From: a virus
DNA length: 64,000 bases
Strand: one strand, 5' to 3'
Virus record (IMG/VR): IMGVR_UViG_3300032087_006376
Coordinates: 1 to 64,000 of that record
Shown here one piece after another: positions 57,967 to 64,000 of the stretch (position 1 is its first letter; each line of letters opens with the position of its first letter). The notes beneath the pieces were generated by a model. It did not search any database. It saw nothing but the letters and a program-made list of their open reading frames with translations, and was not told the DNA's origin. The position numbers and the translations under genes are program-made.

Positions 57967-58917
57967 ATGAAATTAGGATTAGTTTGTATATCAGAATTGC
58001 TGCGAGATAAATCTCCAGAGCTCAAGTTTCAAACAATGACTCGGGCTCAGTTTAACAAGAAAGACAGAGAAGAATCTATTCAAATACTTTCTGGTCGCGT
58101 AGCTCATAACCTCAGAGTTACAATAGAGACTATTAAACACTGCAAAGAAGTTGGCATTAAACACTACAGGCTTTCTTGCAAGTTATTTCCTCTGATCACA
58201 GATCCCACACTTAATTTACAGGTTGAACATTTTCCTAATTACGACGACATTCTAAATTTGTTGAGAGAAATAGGTCGAATTGCCCAGCAACTTCAAATTA
58301 GTTTGTCAATCCATCCTGATCAATTTGTTGTGCTTGGCTCTAACTCAGATGATGTTTGCGCCAAATCAATCGTAGAGTTAAATTTTCATGCATGGGTACT
58401 AGACATGTGCGGTATGCCTAGAGATTACACATGCCCAATTAATATTCATCCTAGTCTTTCTAAATTTGATTCTGTTGAAGGCTTCATGAACAAGCTCATG
58501 AATAATTTTTTCCAGTGCGATCCCGGCGTTAGAGCTAGGCTTGTATTTGAAAACGAAGATAAAGGTTTTTGGAATTGCGCCAACCTTTACGAATATTTTC
58601 ATAATTATACTAAACATACGTTTGGTTTTGCGTTTCCTTTAACTTTTGATAACCTTCATGACGAAGCTAATCCCAGCCTTGATGAAAATGGTAGTAAAAT
58701 TGATATTATTACTTGGGTTATGAAATTTTATCATACTTGGGGTGTCGAGCCAACATTTCATTGGTCAGAAGCTGCAGAGGGAACGGTTCGTAATCATGCT
58801 CGCAATCTAACTAAAGCTCCTGAAGATTTCGGTTTTGATATCACTTGGGAAGTAGAAGTCAAAGGAAAAGACAAAGGATTTCAACATTTGCTTAATAAAA
58901 GTTTGAAATTCAATTGA
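57967..58917 (+). CDS. uvsE: UV damage endonuclease (UvdE/UvsE)
   Basis: 316 aa TIM-barrel. KLGLVCISELLRD and KHYRLSCKLFPLITDP near the start, SLSIHPDQFVVLGS (metal His), INIHPSL, VFENEDKGF (metal Glu), LTFDNLHDEANP and TFHWSEAAEGT are the conserved UvdE metal-site blocks. Nicks 5' to UV photoproducts, starting excision repair. Useful to a phage of sunlit water. Confidence 0.93.
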   Translation: MKLGLVCISELLRDKSPELKFQTMTRAQFNKKDREESIQILSGRVAHNLRVTIETIKHCKEVGIKHYRLSCKLFPLITDPTLNLQVEHFPNYDDILNLLREIGRIAQQLQISLSIHPDQFVVLGSNSDDVCAKSIVELNFHAWVLDMCGMPRDYTCPINIHPSLSKFDSVEGFMNKLMNNFFQCDPGVRARLVFENEDKGFWNCANLYEYFHNYTKHTFGFAFPLTFDNLHDEANPSLDENGSKIDIITWVMKFYHTWGVEPTFHWSEAAEGTVRNHARNLTKAPEDFGFDITWEVEVKGKDKGFQHLLNKSLKFN

Positions 58918-58936
58918 TGTAATATATTATATTTAG
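58916..58936 (+). promoter_or_regulatory. Late-type promoter motif GATGTAATATATTATAT
   Basis: Starts at the uvsE stop and abuts the ATG at 58937. Confidence 0.45.
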
Positions 58937-59101
58937 ATGAAAAAATGCGAGTTAATTATAACAGACGAAGAGTTTGAAACGTTAAAGCAAATCTTTTCTT
59001 ATGAACCAGATTTTGAGCCAAGATGTAAAGAAGACAGGTTAATTGTAAACCTAATGAAAGACATCTTAGAAACATCTGAAGAATATGTTGACAAAGAATG
59101 A
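58937..59101 (+). CDS. Small acidic protein, 54 aa
   Basis: MKKCELIITDEEFETLKQIF and on; helical, acidic. Its TGA overlaps the next ATG (ATGA), a coupling seen all over this genome, and a promoter motif directly precedes it. No family recognised. Confidence 0.6.
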   Translation: MKKCELIITDEEFETLKQIFSYEPDFEPRCKEDRLIVNLMKDILETSEEYVDKE

Positions 59102-59370
59102 AAGCTTCGTTATATTTAGAAGGAACCAATAAAGGTGCAGAATTTTTTCAAGATTACGAAGGTCAAGAAATCTTGATACAAAGCATATATAAAAACATAC
59201 AAGTCAATTCTCCGCCTTTAGCTGAAATAAGAACTGCAGACGAAAAAATACATACAGTACAGCTAATAGACACAAGATTTATAGATAGTTTTATTTTTCT
59301 TCATTGCTATGTTACAGATAAAGATGGTAACGGAGGAAAAGCCTTATTAAGATTGAAACCAATTAATTAA
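59098..59370 (+). CDS. Unknown small beta-rich protein, 90 aa
   Basis: MKASLYLEGTNKGAEFFQDY... with several predicted strands (IHTVQLIDTRFIDSFIFLHC) and NGGKALLRLKPIN at the end. Soluble; no motif recognised. Confidence 0.55.
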   Translation: MKASLYLEGTNKGAEFFQDYEGQEILIQSIYKNIQVNSPPLAEIRTADEKIHTVQLIDTRFIDSFIFLHCYVTDKDGNGGKALLRLKPIN

Positions 59371-59378
59371 TTAATGAT

Positions 59379-59651
59379 ATGTCTCATTTAAACACTCAAG
59401 TGGTAAGAACTAACACATCCGCTGCATTGCTATCCGCTATCGGCAGCGCGAAACCTGAAGAAATTGACACTTTGTGGGCAATTCTTAAATACAAGGAAAT
59501 TGGCATTTACCGAAAAGTTAAGTGCATGGCCTCCGTTCTAGGACTTAGTTTTGAAAAAGTTGTAACAGAGCTTCCTAAAGATGATAGTGGCAGAATCCTT
59601 GATTATAAGACTCGCCATCTAATTCACGACACTCTTATTGAAAACTCTTAA
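59379..59651 (+). CDS. Unknown small helical protein, 90 aa
   Basis: MSHLNTQVVRTNTSAALLSA, then YKEIGIYRKVKCMASVLGLS FEKV-type helices that could form a helix-turn-helix-like unit. No confident family; DNA binding would be speculation. Confidence 0.5.
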   Translation: MSHLNTQVVRTNTSAALLSAIGSAKPEEIDTLWAILKYKEIGIYRKVKCMASVLGLSFEKVVTELPKDDSGRILDYKTRHLIHDTLIENS

Positions 59652-59652
59652 T

Positions 59653-59835
59653 ATGAACGTTAAATATATTGTAAAAGATCGCAGAGGACATTATCAGTCA
59701 GCTTACAATTTAAAGTTAGGCAAACAAAAAGCTTATGATTGGGCTGTTCAGTGCGCTAAATCTGTTAATGGAGTTGTTTATCTTGTTAATGAAGATGAAA
59801 AAACTGAAGAAGAAGTGTTTCGCGTAGCATCTTAA
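59653..59835 (+). CDS. Unknown small basic protein, 60 aa
   Basis: MNVKYIVKDRRGHYQSAYNL ... ending EEEVFRVAS. Start taken at ATG 59653 just after the previous stop; an upstream in-frame TTG is not favoured. Looks like a small alpha/beta protein. Last gene before RNA element B. Confidence 0.55.
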   Translation: MNVKYIVKDRRGHYQSAYNLKLGKQKAYDWAVQCAKSVNGVVYLVNEDEKTEEEVFRVAS

Positions 59836-59840
59836 TTTAA

Positions 59841-59945
59841 TCGCTATAGTAAAGTATAAGTAATATATAATTCACAAGGTTAATACACTAGATGTATTTC
59901 AGAACCTCATTATAGTTATTTATTTTATTATAGCGATATTTTTTT
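59841..59945 (+). promoter_or_regulatory. Structured RNA leader, copy B (CUAGA-loop element)
   Basis: A 16-bp closing stem (59841-59856 with 59921-59936, two G-U pairs), an inner TATAAT/ATTATA stem (59866-59871 with 59909-59914), AGGTT/AACCT (59877-59881 with 59903-59907) stacked on the hairpin AATACA-CTAGA-TGTATT (59882-59898), and a TCAG bulge. The closing stem is followed by TATTTTTTTC and ATG with no Shine-Dalgarno. Copy A at 42199-42285 shares AATACR-CUAGA-YGUAUU-UCA, tail and gene context; the R-Y pair covaries. Riboswitch-like attenuator or autonomous RNA. Confidence 0.75.
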
Positions 59946-59946
59946 C

Positions 59947-60648
59947 ATGAAGTTGTTTGTTCCGCTAATATGTTATAATAGGACATGTCATACAGATTAT
60001 ATGTGGTCTGTATTTCGATTCGTTCATTATTGTGCGCAACAAAAACTAGACGCTACTTTTTATCCTATTTTTTGGGATAGCTTGATAAGCAGAGCAAGAA
60101 ACGCTGCAGCAGCTGAATTTTTAAGCAGCGATGCCACGCACTTATTATTTATTGATGCAGATATTTCTTTTGATCCAGAAGATGTACTCAAACTGATTCA
60201 AAGCAATAAAGACGTTATATGCTCACCTTACCCTAAAAAATACATCAAAGATAATCCTAACGACGGGCGTCCGTTTGAGCCTGTCGATTTTGCTGTATCT
60301 GGTTCCATGAGGAAAGTCTCTGAAAAAGAATATGAGATACAGAGTGTTGCAACAGGATTTCTTTTAATAAAAAGAAACGTATTTGAAAATCTCATTGACA
60401 AGTATCCTGAAATAGAATATGTTAATGATATTGATGGATATGGTCCGGGTAAAGTAATGCATGATTTTTTCAGGGTGCATATAAATCCTAACACTAAAAT
60501 TTATGAAAGTGAAGATTGGGGTTTTTGCACTTTATGGAGAAACATGGGCGGAAAAGTCTATGCAAGAAATGATATAAGTCTGGGTCATTGGGGCTGGAAA
60601 GAATATAAAGGTAATTTTAATAATTGGATTAAAACATTAGAAAAATAA
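59947..60648 (+). CDS. GT-A glycosyltransferase-like protein
   Basis: 233 aa. VPLICYNRTCHTDYMWSVFR, ISRARNAAAAEFLSSDATHL and LFIDADISFDPEDVLKLI (D-A-D as the DxD metal motif near residue 76) match phage-common GT-A proteins; VICSPYPKKYIKDN follows and ESEDWGFCTLWRNMGGKVYA gives the late E-D/W-x-F-C block. Donor and acceptor unknown. Start codon sits directly behind RNA element B. Confidence 0.78.
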   Translation: MKLFVPLICYNRTCHTDYMWSVFRFVHYCAQQKLDATFYPIFWDSLISRARNAAAAEFLSSDATHLLFIDADISFDPEDVLKLIQSNKDVICSPYPKKYIKDNPNDGRPFEPVDFAVSGSMRKVSEKEYEIQSVATGFLLIKRNVFENLIDKYPEIEYVNDIDGYGPGKVMHDFFRVHINPNTKIYESEDWGFCTLWRNMGGKVYARNDISLGHWGWKEYKGNFNNWIKTLEK

Positions 60649-60651
60649 ATT

Positions 60652-61380
60652 ATGCCAAATTGGGTTCACGTTACAGTTAGCGCAAATAAAAAAGTTCTCG
60701 AAGATATAATCAACGAGAAAGGAGAAATTACTTTTGAGAAAGTTTCTCCTATGCCACAAGAAATGAAGAAGCGAGGTACGCATCTTCAAATTATGACTCA
60801 GGATCAAATTGATCAACAATGGAAAGAGTATGAGGAACAAAAAGCCGAAGGTAAGTTGCAACATGATTTAGGCTACCCTCATGGAGTCGGTGTAACCCAA
60901 GAAGAACACGATAAAATGATGCATAATTATGGTGTTGATAATTGGTATGATTGGTCAGTAGAATACTGGGGTTGTAAATGGGACGCTTCTTCTGATGAAA
61001 CTTGGGAAGATGCAGAACATTATGTTTCTTTTTCTACAGCTTGGAGTCACCCAGAAGCTTTCATAGAAACTTTAAGTAAAAAACATCCAGAGGAACTTAT
61101 AGAGGTGGAATGGGAAGAAGAACAGGGCTTTGGTCAAGTTTATGTTATTAAAGATGGAATGATTGAAGTCAAAGAGCAATGGGATCTTCCTGAGTGGGGC
61201 GAAGAAGAAGAGGTAGACGGGTATACGATCACAGAATGTATTGCTGACGGTGGTCGATTCGATGTTGGTGTGCCGAATTTTCATGAAGGTAAATGGTATA
61301 TTGATTGGGACGAAAGTCAAGAATACGACTCTCTTGAAGAAGCTAAAGAATATTTAGAAAGTATAGAAAACAATGGCTAA
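60652..61380 (+). CDS. Api92/YubB (DUF1281)-like ferredoxin-fold protein
   Basis: 242 aa. MPNWVHVTVSANKKVLEDII at the start and NWYDWSVEYWGCKWDASSDE followed by VSFSTAWSHPEAFIETLSKK are the N-W-y-N-W-x-x-x-x-W-G-T-K-W and F-x-T-A-W-x-P blocks of DUF1281/YubB proteins on phages and plasmids. An extra acidic C-terminal portion follows. Function of the family is not established. Confidence 0.8.
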   Translation: MPNWVHVTVSANKKVLEDIINEKGEITFEKVSPMPQEMKKRGTHLQIMTQDQIDQQWKEYEEQKAEGKLQHDLGYPHGVGVTQEEHDKMMHNYGVDNWYDWSVEYWGCKWDASSDETWEDAEHYVSFSTAWSHPEAFIETLSKKHPEELIEVEWEEEQGFGQVYVIKDGMIEVKEQWDLPEWGEEEEVDGYTITECIADGGRFDVGVPNFHEGKWYIDWDESQEYDSLEEAKEYLESIENNG

Positions 61381-61816
61381 TATATATGTAGAAAAATGGG
61401 AAGTGTGGTCAACCACAAATTGCAAATTGCTAAAATACGATACCGATAATCTTCGTAAATCGTTTCGAGAAATGGCAGATTGGGACGATGAAAAGATCAA
61501 ACAGTATTTAGAAGATAACGATGGAAACATTGAATTTAACGATGCTGACGATAAAAGTGGCGAGTGGTGGGATGTAAGCGAAGATGCTTATCTACAGATC
61601 GAAGAAAATCAATATCAATTTGATGAAGCAAGCGATGCAGGTTGTCAAGTATTTTCTAATGCTGAAGAATGGGAAAGCCGAGCATGGTGGAGAGGGGATC
61701 ATGATCTAAGATGTGAAGATCGTAGTAAAGATTATGATGAAATCATGAATCATTTTCTAACTACCATGAAAACATATGAGTTTGAAGAGTGGGTCGATGA
61801 AGATGAAGAAGAATAA
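61373..61816 (+). CDS. Very acidic Trp-rich protein, 147 aa
   Basis: MANIYVEKWEVWSTTNCKLL ... ending EEWVDEDEEE. About a quarter Asp/Glu with many Trp. Such composition is seen in DNA-mimic inhibitor proteins, but nothing specific supports that here. Overlaps the upstream DUF1281-like gene by 8 bp. Confidence 0.55.
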   Translation: MANIYVEKWEVWSTTNCKLLKYDTDNLRKSFREMADWDDEKIKQYLEDNDGNIEFNDADDKSGEWWDVSEDAYLQIEENQYQFDEASDAGCQVFSNAEEWESRAWWRGDHDLRCEDRSKDYDEIMNHFLTTMKTYEFEEWVDEDEEE

Positions 61817-61819
61817 AAC

Positions 61820-62014
61820 ATGTTAAAAAATTTATGGTTAATTTGGTGCAGAACTGTTGATCATAGAATCGGTAAGACGAACGACGACGAACCGAATATT
61901 CCAATTTTATCTTTAAAACAAGCGCAGGTCAGTTTGATTCTGCGCAGTTTTATTATTTTAGTTAATTTAATTACTTGTTTTTTTATTGTTGCCAATATAA
62001 TACATAAATGGTGA
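61820..62014 (+). CDS. Small single-span membrane protein, 64 aa
   Basis: Hydrophilic N-terminal part (VDHRIGKTNDDEPNIP), then one span LRSFIILVNLITCFFIVANI near the C terminus. No signal peptide. Unknown function. Confidence 0.6.
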   Translation: MLKNLWLIWCRTVDHRIGKTNDDEPNIPILSLKQAQVSLILRSFIILVNLITCFFIVANIIHKW

Positions 62015-62018
62015 ACTT

Positions 62019-62240
62019 ATGACTTATCAACAAGCATTATATGTAAAAAAATTATTAGAAGAAGGTTTAGCTTTAGCTCAGATCGCTGAAAAGTATTACC
62101 GTAAATATGGTATAACAGATATCTGCCAAGGCCCGGACGTATACACTTACGAAAAAGGAAAAAAGAAATATACTTTTTCTAATTTGCAAGGCAACGATAT
62201 TAAGTCTACCGCATCATTAATATTAAGAGAGAAGCTGTAA
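62019..62240 (+). CDS. Unknown small protein, 73 aa
   Basis: QALYVKKLLEEGLALAQIAE followed by KYYRKYGITD resembles a short helix-turn-helix-like N-terminus (recurrent K-x-L-x-E-G-x-x-x-x-x-I-A pattern of resolvase-type HTHs). C-terminal KKKYTFSNLQGNDIKSTASL. DNA binding possible, low certainty. Confidence 0.5.
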   Translation: MTYQQALYVKKLLEEGLALAQIAEKYYRKYGITDICQGPDVYTYEKGKKKYTFSNLQGNDIKSTASLILREKL

Positions 62241-62509
62241 TGAATATTAAAAATTTCGATGACAAAGAAGTAGAAATTATTTATACAAAAGTTCCGCCAC
62301 AATATAATGCGGAAGGTCTTTGTGATGATCCTGATAAATATAAAAGACCTCTTATTATCGTAGATCCGACATTAAAACCTCGTCGTCAATTAAATGTTCT
62401 AATAGAAGAAGTTTTTCATGCTTACTTCTTTGATTTACCGGAATGGAAAGCCCGGAAGTTTGCAGCTAATCTAGGAAAAGTTATATATAATAAATATCTG
62501 AAGAAATAA
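62240..62509 (+). CDS. Degenerate zincin-like metallopeptidase fold protein
   Basis: 89 aa. LNVLIEEVFHAYFFDLPEWK followed by ARKFAANLGKVIYNKY aligns with small phage/bacterial zincins of the form L-I-H-E-x-x-H-A ... E-x-x-V-x-x-x-A. The first zinc His is Glu here (EEVFHA), so the HExxH motif is broken and catalysis unlikely. RPLIIVDPTLKPRRQLN precedes, as in the active relatives. Confidence 0.55.
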   Translation: MNIKNFDDKEVEIIYTKVPPQYNAEGLCDDPDKYKRPLIIVDPTLKPRRQLNVLIEEVFHAYFFDLPEWKARKFAANLGKVIYNKYLKK

Positions 62510-62548
62510 ATAATTTCACATATTTATAATTGCCATGTACATTCAAGT

Positions 62549-62716
62549 ATGAAAAAATGTTTATATTGTGGAGATGAAATACACGACAATGATGATTTTG
62601 AGAAGATAGGAAGAAAGTATATTTGTGTTTTTTGCTATGAAGATGAGTATGTCTCCGAAACTTATAATCAAGAAGATTATTTAATTGATGATGATGATGA
62701 TTATTATGTTGAATAA
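62549..62716 (+). CDS. 55-aa zinc-ribbon microprotein
   Basis: MKKCLYCGDEIHDNDDFEKI, then YICVFCYEDE: two CxxC knuckles 22 residues apart, ending in an Asp-rich tail (IDDDDDYYVE). Short but with a strong zinc-ribbon pattern, so probably real. Confidence 0.65.
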   Translation: MKKCLYCGDEIHDNDDFEKIGRKYICVFCYEDEYVSETYNQEDYLIDDDDDYYVE

Positions 62717-62726
62717 AATTGATTTT

Positions 62727-62744
62727 GTGTGTAATATGTATTAG
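62727..62744 (+). promoter_or_regulatory. Late-type promoter motif of RNA element C
   Basis: GTGTGTAATATGTATTAG just upstream of a non-coding structured region. Confidence 0.5.
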
Positions 62745-62842
62745 CGCAACAACACTGGATGTTCATTTTCGCTAAGTGAAATCCAGTAAGACCCCGTAGC
62801 GCATCAAAAAATTCCAAGTGTTTTTTGAAGGGGTCTTTTTTC
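62741..62842 (+). ncRNA. Candidate structured small RNA with own promoter and terminator (element C)
   Basis: No ORF of note in 62717-62901. Hairpin 1: ACTGGAT (62754-62760) with ATCCAGT (62781-62787), extended by TTCATT/AGTGAA across a one-base bulge, loop TTCGCTA. Hairpin 2: AGACCCC (62789-62795) with GGGGTCT (62830-62836), inside it TCAAAAAA/TTTTTTGA, then a T-run: an intrinsic terminator. TAGCGCA occurs at both ends of hairpin 1 (62742 and 62797). The start AACA-CTGGA-TGTTCA resembles the CUAGA hairpin of elements A and B. Predicted ~100-nt RNA; target unknown. Confidence 0.65.
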
Positions 62843-62864
62843 TCTACTTCCGAATAAAAAAAAT

Positions 62865-62893
62865 TTGACATTCACCTTTCCCTAATTTAAATT
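62865..62893 (+). promoter_or_regulatory. Sigma70-like promoter
   Basis: TTGACA (62865-62870), 17 bp, TAAATT (62888-62893, 4/6); the ATG follows 8 bp later, the same near-leaderless layout as at 26662. Confidence 0.65.
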
Positions 62894-62901
62894 GCCAGTG
62901 T

Positions 62902-63138
62902 ATGACAGAAAAGCAGAAAAGAGGTAGAGGCAGACCTAAAGGCTCTACCAGTACCGTTGATATGACTCTTGAAGATCTACTGAAAGAGTTGGATGGCGAC
63001 ATGAAGGCTACTGTGCCTGTTGGTCGCGTTTGGCTTGCCAATCGTACTCCAGCTGGACTTAAGCCAGAGCCAAAGCCAGAGTCAGAACCAACGAAGCAAG
63101 TTGAAGCTGAACCAAAGATTGAGTTCACAATCAGCTAA
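62902..63138 (+). CDS. AT-hook-like DNA-binding protein, 78 aa
   Basis: N-terminal KQKRGRGRPKGSTST contains the AT-hook core G-R-P-K flanked by basic residues. Middle MTLEDLLKELDGDMKATVPV is helical; the C-terminal part is a Pro/Glu repeat (KPEPKPESEPTK). Suited to minor-groove binding of this A+T-rich DNA. Alone in its unit between a sigma70-like promoter and a terminator, suggesting an early, independently regulated gene. Confidence 0.7.
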   Translation: MTEKQKRGRGRPKGSTSTVDMTLEDLLKELDGDMKATVPVGRVWLANRTPAGLKPEPKPESEPTKQVEAEPKIEFTIS

Positions 63139-63144
63139 TTCAAT

Positions 63145-63173
63145 GGGGGAGAGCAATCTCCCCCACTTTTTTC
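63145..63173 (+). terminator. Intrinsic terminator
   Basis: GGGGGAGA-GCAA-TCTCCCCC, 8-bp stem with tetraloop, then ACTTTTTTC. Confidence 0.95.
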
Positions 63174-63202
63174 TTGACTTCTCATTGAATAAATATTAGA
63201 TT
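63174..63202 (+). promoter_or_regulatory. Sigma70-like promoter of the ruvB-like gene
   Basis: TTGACT (63174-63179, 5/6), 17 bp, TAGATT (63197-63202, 4/6). Followed by TAAGGA (63211-63216) as ribosome-binding site 9 bp before the ATG at 63226. Confidence 0.7.
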
Positions 63203-63225
63203 GATCATTGTAAGGAATAAATATT

Positions 63226-64000
63226 ATGCCATTTGAAAAACTAGTTGGACAAGAGCAAATCAAAAGTAAACTCAACTTCTACATTGATGTTCATAAGAAA
63301 ACAGGTGTCGTACCTTTTCTTAATTTTATTGGTGCTAGAGGTTTAGGTAAAACCGCCTACGCTAGAGAGTTCGCCAAGAATCTCAAAAATAAAAACGGGA
63401 CAGAGAAAAAATTCATCGAGATCAACAGTTCTACCATAAAGTCTGTTGCTCAATTTCTTGAGCAAGTCTTCGTGCCTCACATCCAAGATAAAGAAGTCAC
63501 AGTCCTTTTTGATGAGTGTCATGCTTTGCCTGATAGTTTGGTCTACACTCTTCTTACTGTATTGAATACAGAGAAGAGTCCCAAACGAAGTTACAGAGCT
63601 GGAGATGAGATTTATGAGTTTGATTTCAGCAAGCATCATTTCTTATTTGCTACTACTGAAAGCCATGATCTCTTCCCTCCACTTAAAGATAGGCTAACTG
63701 TAGTAGAGTTCTCTGACTATAGCACTGATGATCTGAAAGGTATTTTTAAATCATATCTCCCAGAATACACCTTCAGTGAAGATGCGTTACAAGTGATTGC
63801 AGAAACGTCAAGAGGCAATGCTAGGTCTTGTATATTAAGAGCCAAAGAAATCAAAGATTACTGTGAAGCTTATAAAATCAATCACATCAACAAAAAACAC
63901 ACTGTAAAGCTGTTTGGTATTCTTGGCATTTTGCCTCAAGGGTTAAATCGTATTGAGTGGCAGATATTAAATATTCTCAAGAAGCATGGGTCTTGCTCAC
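63226..64000 (+). CDS. RuvB-like AAA+ Holliday-junction helicase (3' partial)
   Basis: Frame open from the ATG at 63226 to the window end (258 codons). MPFEKLVGQEQIKSKLNFYI is the RuvB-type lead, FIGARGLGKTAYA Walker A, VTVLFDECHALP Walker B, HHFLFATTESHDLFPPL sensor 1 and RLTVVEFSDYS the arginine-finger neighbourhood; TSRGNARSCILRAKE is sensor 2. The C-terminal part (FGILGILPQGLNRIEWQIL) matches the RuvB winged-helix lead (lGlD-x-x-G-L). Closest to RuvB or clamp-loader-like ATPases of the same fold; branch migration role by family. Confidence 0.82.
   Translation, partial: MPFEKLVGQEQIKSKLNFYIDVHKKTGVVPFLNFIGARGLGKTAYAREFAKNLKNKNGTEKKFIEINSSTIKSVAQFLEQVFVPHIQDKEVTVLFDECHALPDSLVYTLLTVLNTEKSPKRSYRAGDEIYEFDFSKHHFLFATTESHDLFPPLKDRLTVVEFSDYSTDDLKGIFKSYLPEYTFSEDALQVIAETSRGNARSCILRAKEIKDYCEAYKINHINKKHTVKLFGILGILPQGLNRIEWQILNILKKHGSCS

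Noticed and set aside
1-64000. tRNA genes, CRISPR arrays, insertion sequences, integrase or attachment sites
   Set aside because: No cloverleaf with a GTTCRA-type T-arm, no regularly spaced repeats, no transposase or integrase motifs were seen by reading both strands; subtle tRNAs could be missed without a covariance search.
1-64000. Cyanophage identity (photosynthesis genes)
   Set aside because: hsp20, carbamoyltransferase and DUF5824-like genes occur in cyanophages, but no psbA, hli, talC or similar gene is in the window, and the replicase is family C, so a cyanobacterial host is not supported.

Overview
This window is a 64 kb segment of an A+T-rich tailed-phage genome (Caudoviricetes). 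The phage character rests on tail-fibre and lectin-like virion genes, a complete phage replication set (RecA/UvsX, DnaB, TOPRIM primase, family C polymerase, SSB), nucleotide-metabolism genes (class II RNR, ThyX, dUTPase, dNMP kinase), a holin/lipoprotein pair, and dense packing with stop/start overlaps. LPS-type sugar genes and an encoded outer-membrane beta-barrel point to a Gram-negative, probably marine, host. No tRNA, integrase, rRNA or CRISPR was seen. The window starts inside a tail-fibre gene and ends inside a RuvB-like gene, so the phage is larger than 64 kb.

Layout. (1) 1-7.1 kb, + strand: tail fibre with an S74 self-cleaving chaperone, two LamG-type lectins, an SNase-like nuclease and a virion protein. 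(2) 7.1-10.7 kb, - strand: small heat-shock protein, glycosyltransferase, sigma factor resembling a T4 gp55-type late sigma, dNMP kinase and two unknowns. (3) 10.7-22.4 kb, + strand: 14 continuous glycan genes, including CMP-sialic acid and GDP-deoxyhexose synthesis, GT10/GT11/GT25/GT4 and GT42-like transferases, a carbamoyltransferase and a ColD-like dehydratase. (4) 22.4-26.6 kb: class II RNR and head-associated proteins. (5) 26.6-39 kb: replication/recombination, with DNA polymerase III alpha split as PHP / exonuclease / polymerase genes, and a ClpC-like unfoldase. (6) 39-48 kb: virion protein, a tubulin/FtsZ GTPase with a 34-aa upstream ORF, SSB-like protein, multidomain glycosyltransferases, dUTPase and ThyX. 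(7) 48.2-52.8 kb: holin, lipoprotein, PAS-histidine kinase, stand-alone response regulator, coiled-coil membrane protein and an ankyrin-class III nucleotidyl cyclase. (8) 52.8-54.4 kb, - strand: beta-propeller glycosidase-like protein and an outer-membrane beta-barrel. (9) 54.5-64 kb: HNH nuclease, glycosyltransferases, UV endonuclease, many small unknowns, a structured RNA gene and a RuvB-like ATPase.

Two promoter classes are visible. One is sigma70-like (TTGACA-17 bp-TAGAAT and relatives), placed almost directly on start codons. The other is a recurrent AGTGTAA(t/a)-type A+T motif 3-17 bp ahead of starts on both strands; in places it contains the exact T4 late octamer TATAAATA. The encoded sigma factor is the obvious candidate reader of the second class.

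The most unusual content is the signalling block at 48.9-52.8 kb next to the lysis genes, the phage tubulin operon, and a structured RNA leader repeated (with a covarying base pair) directly upstream of two glycosyltransferase genes.
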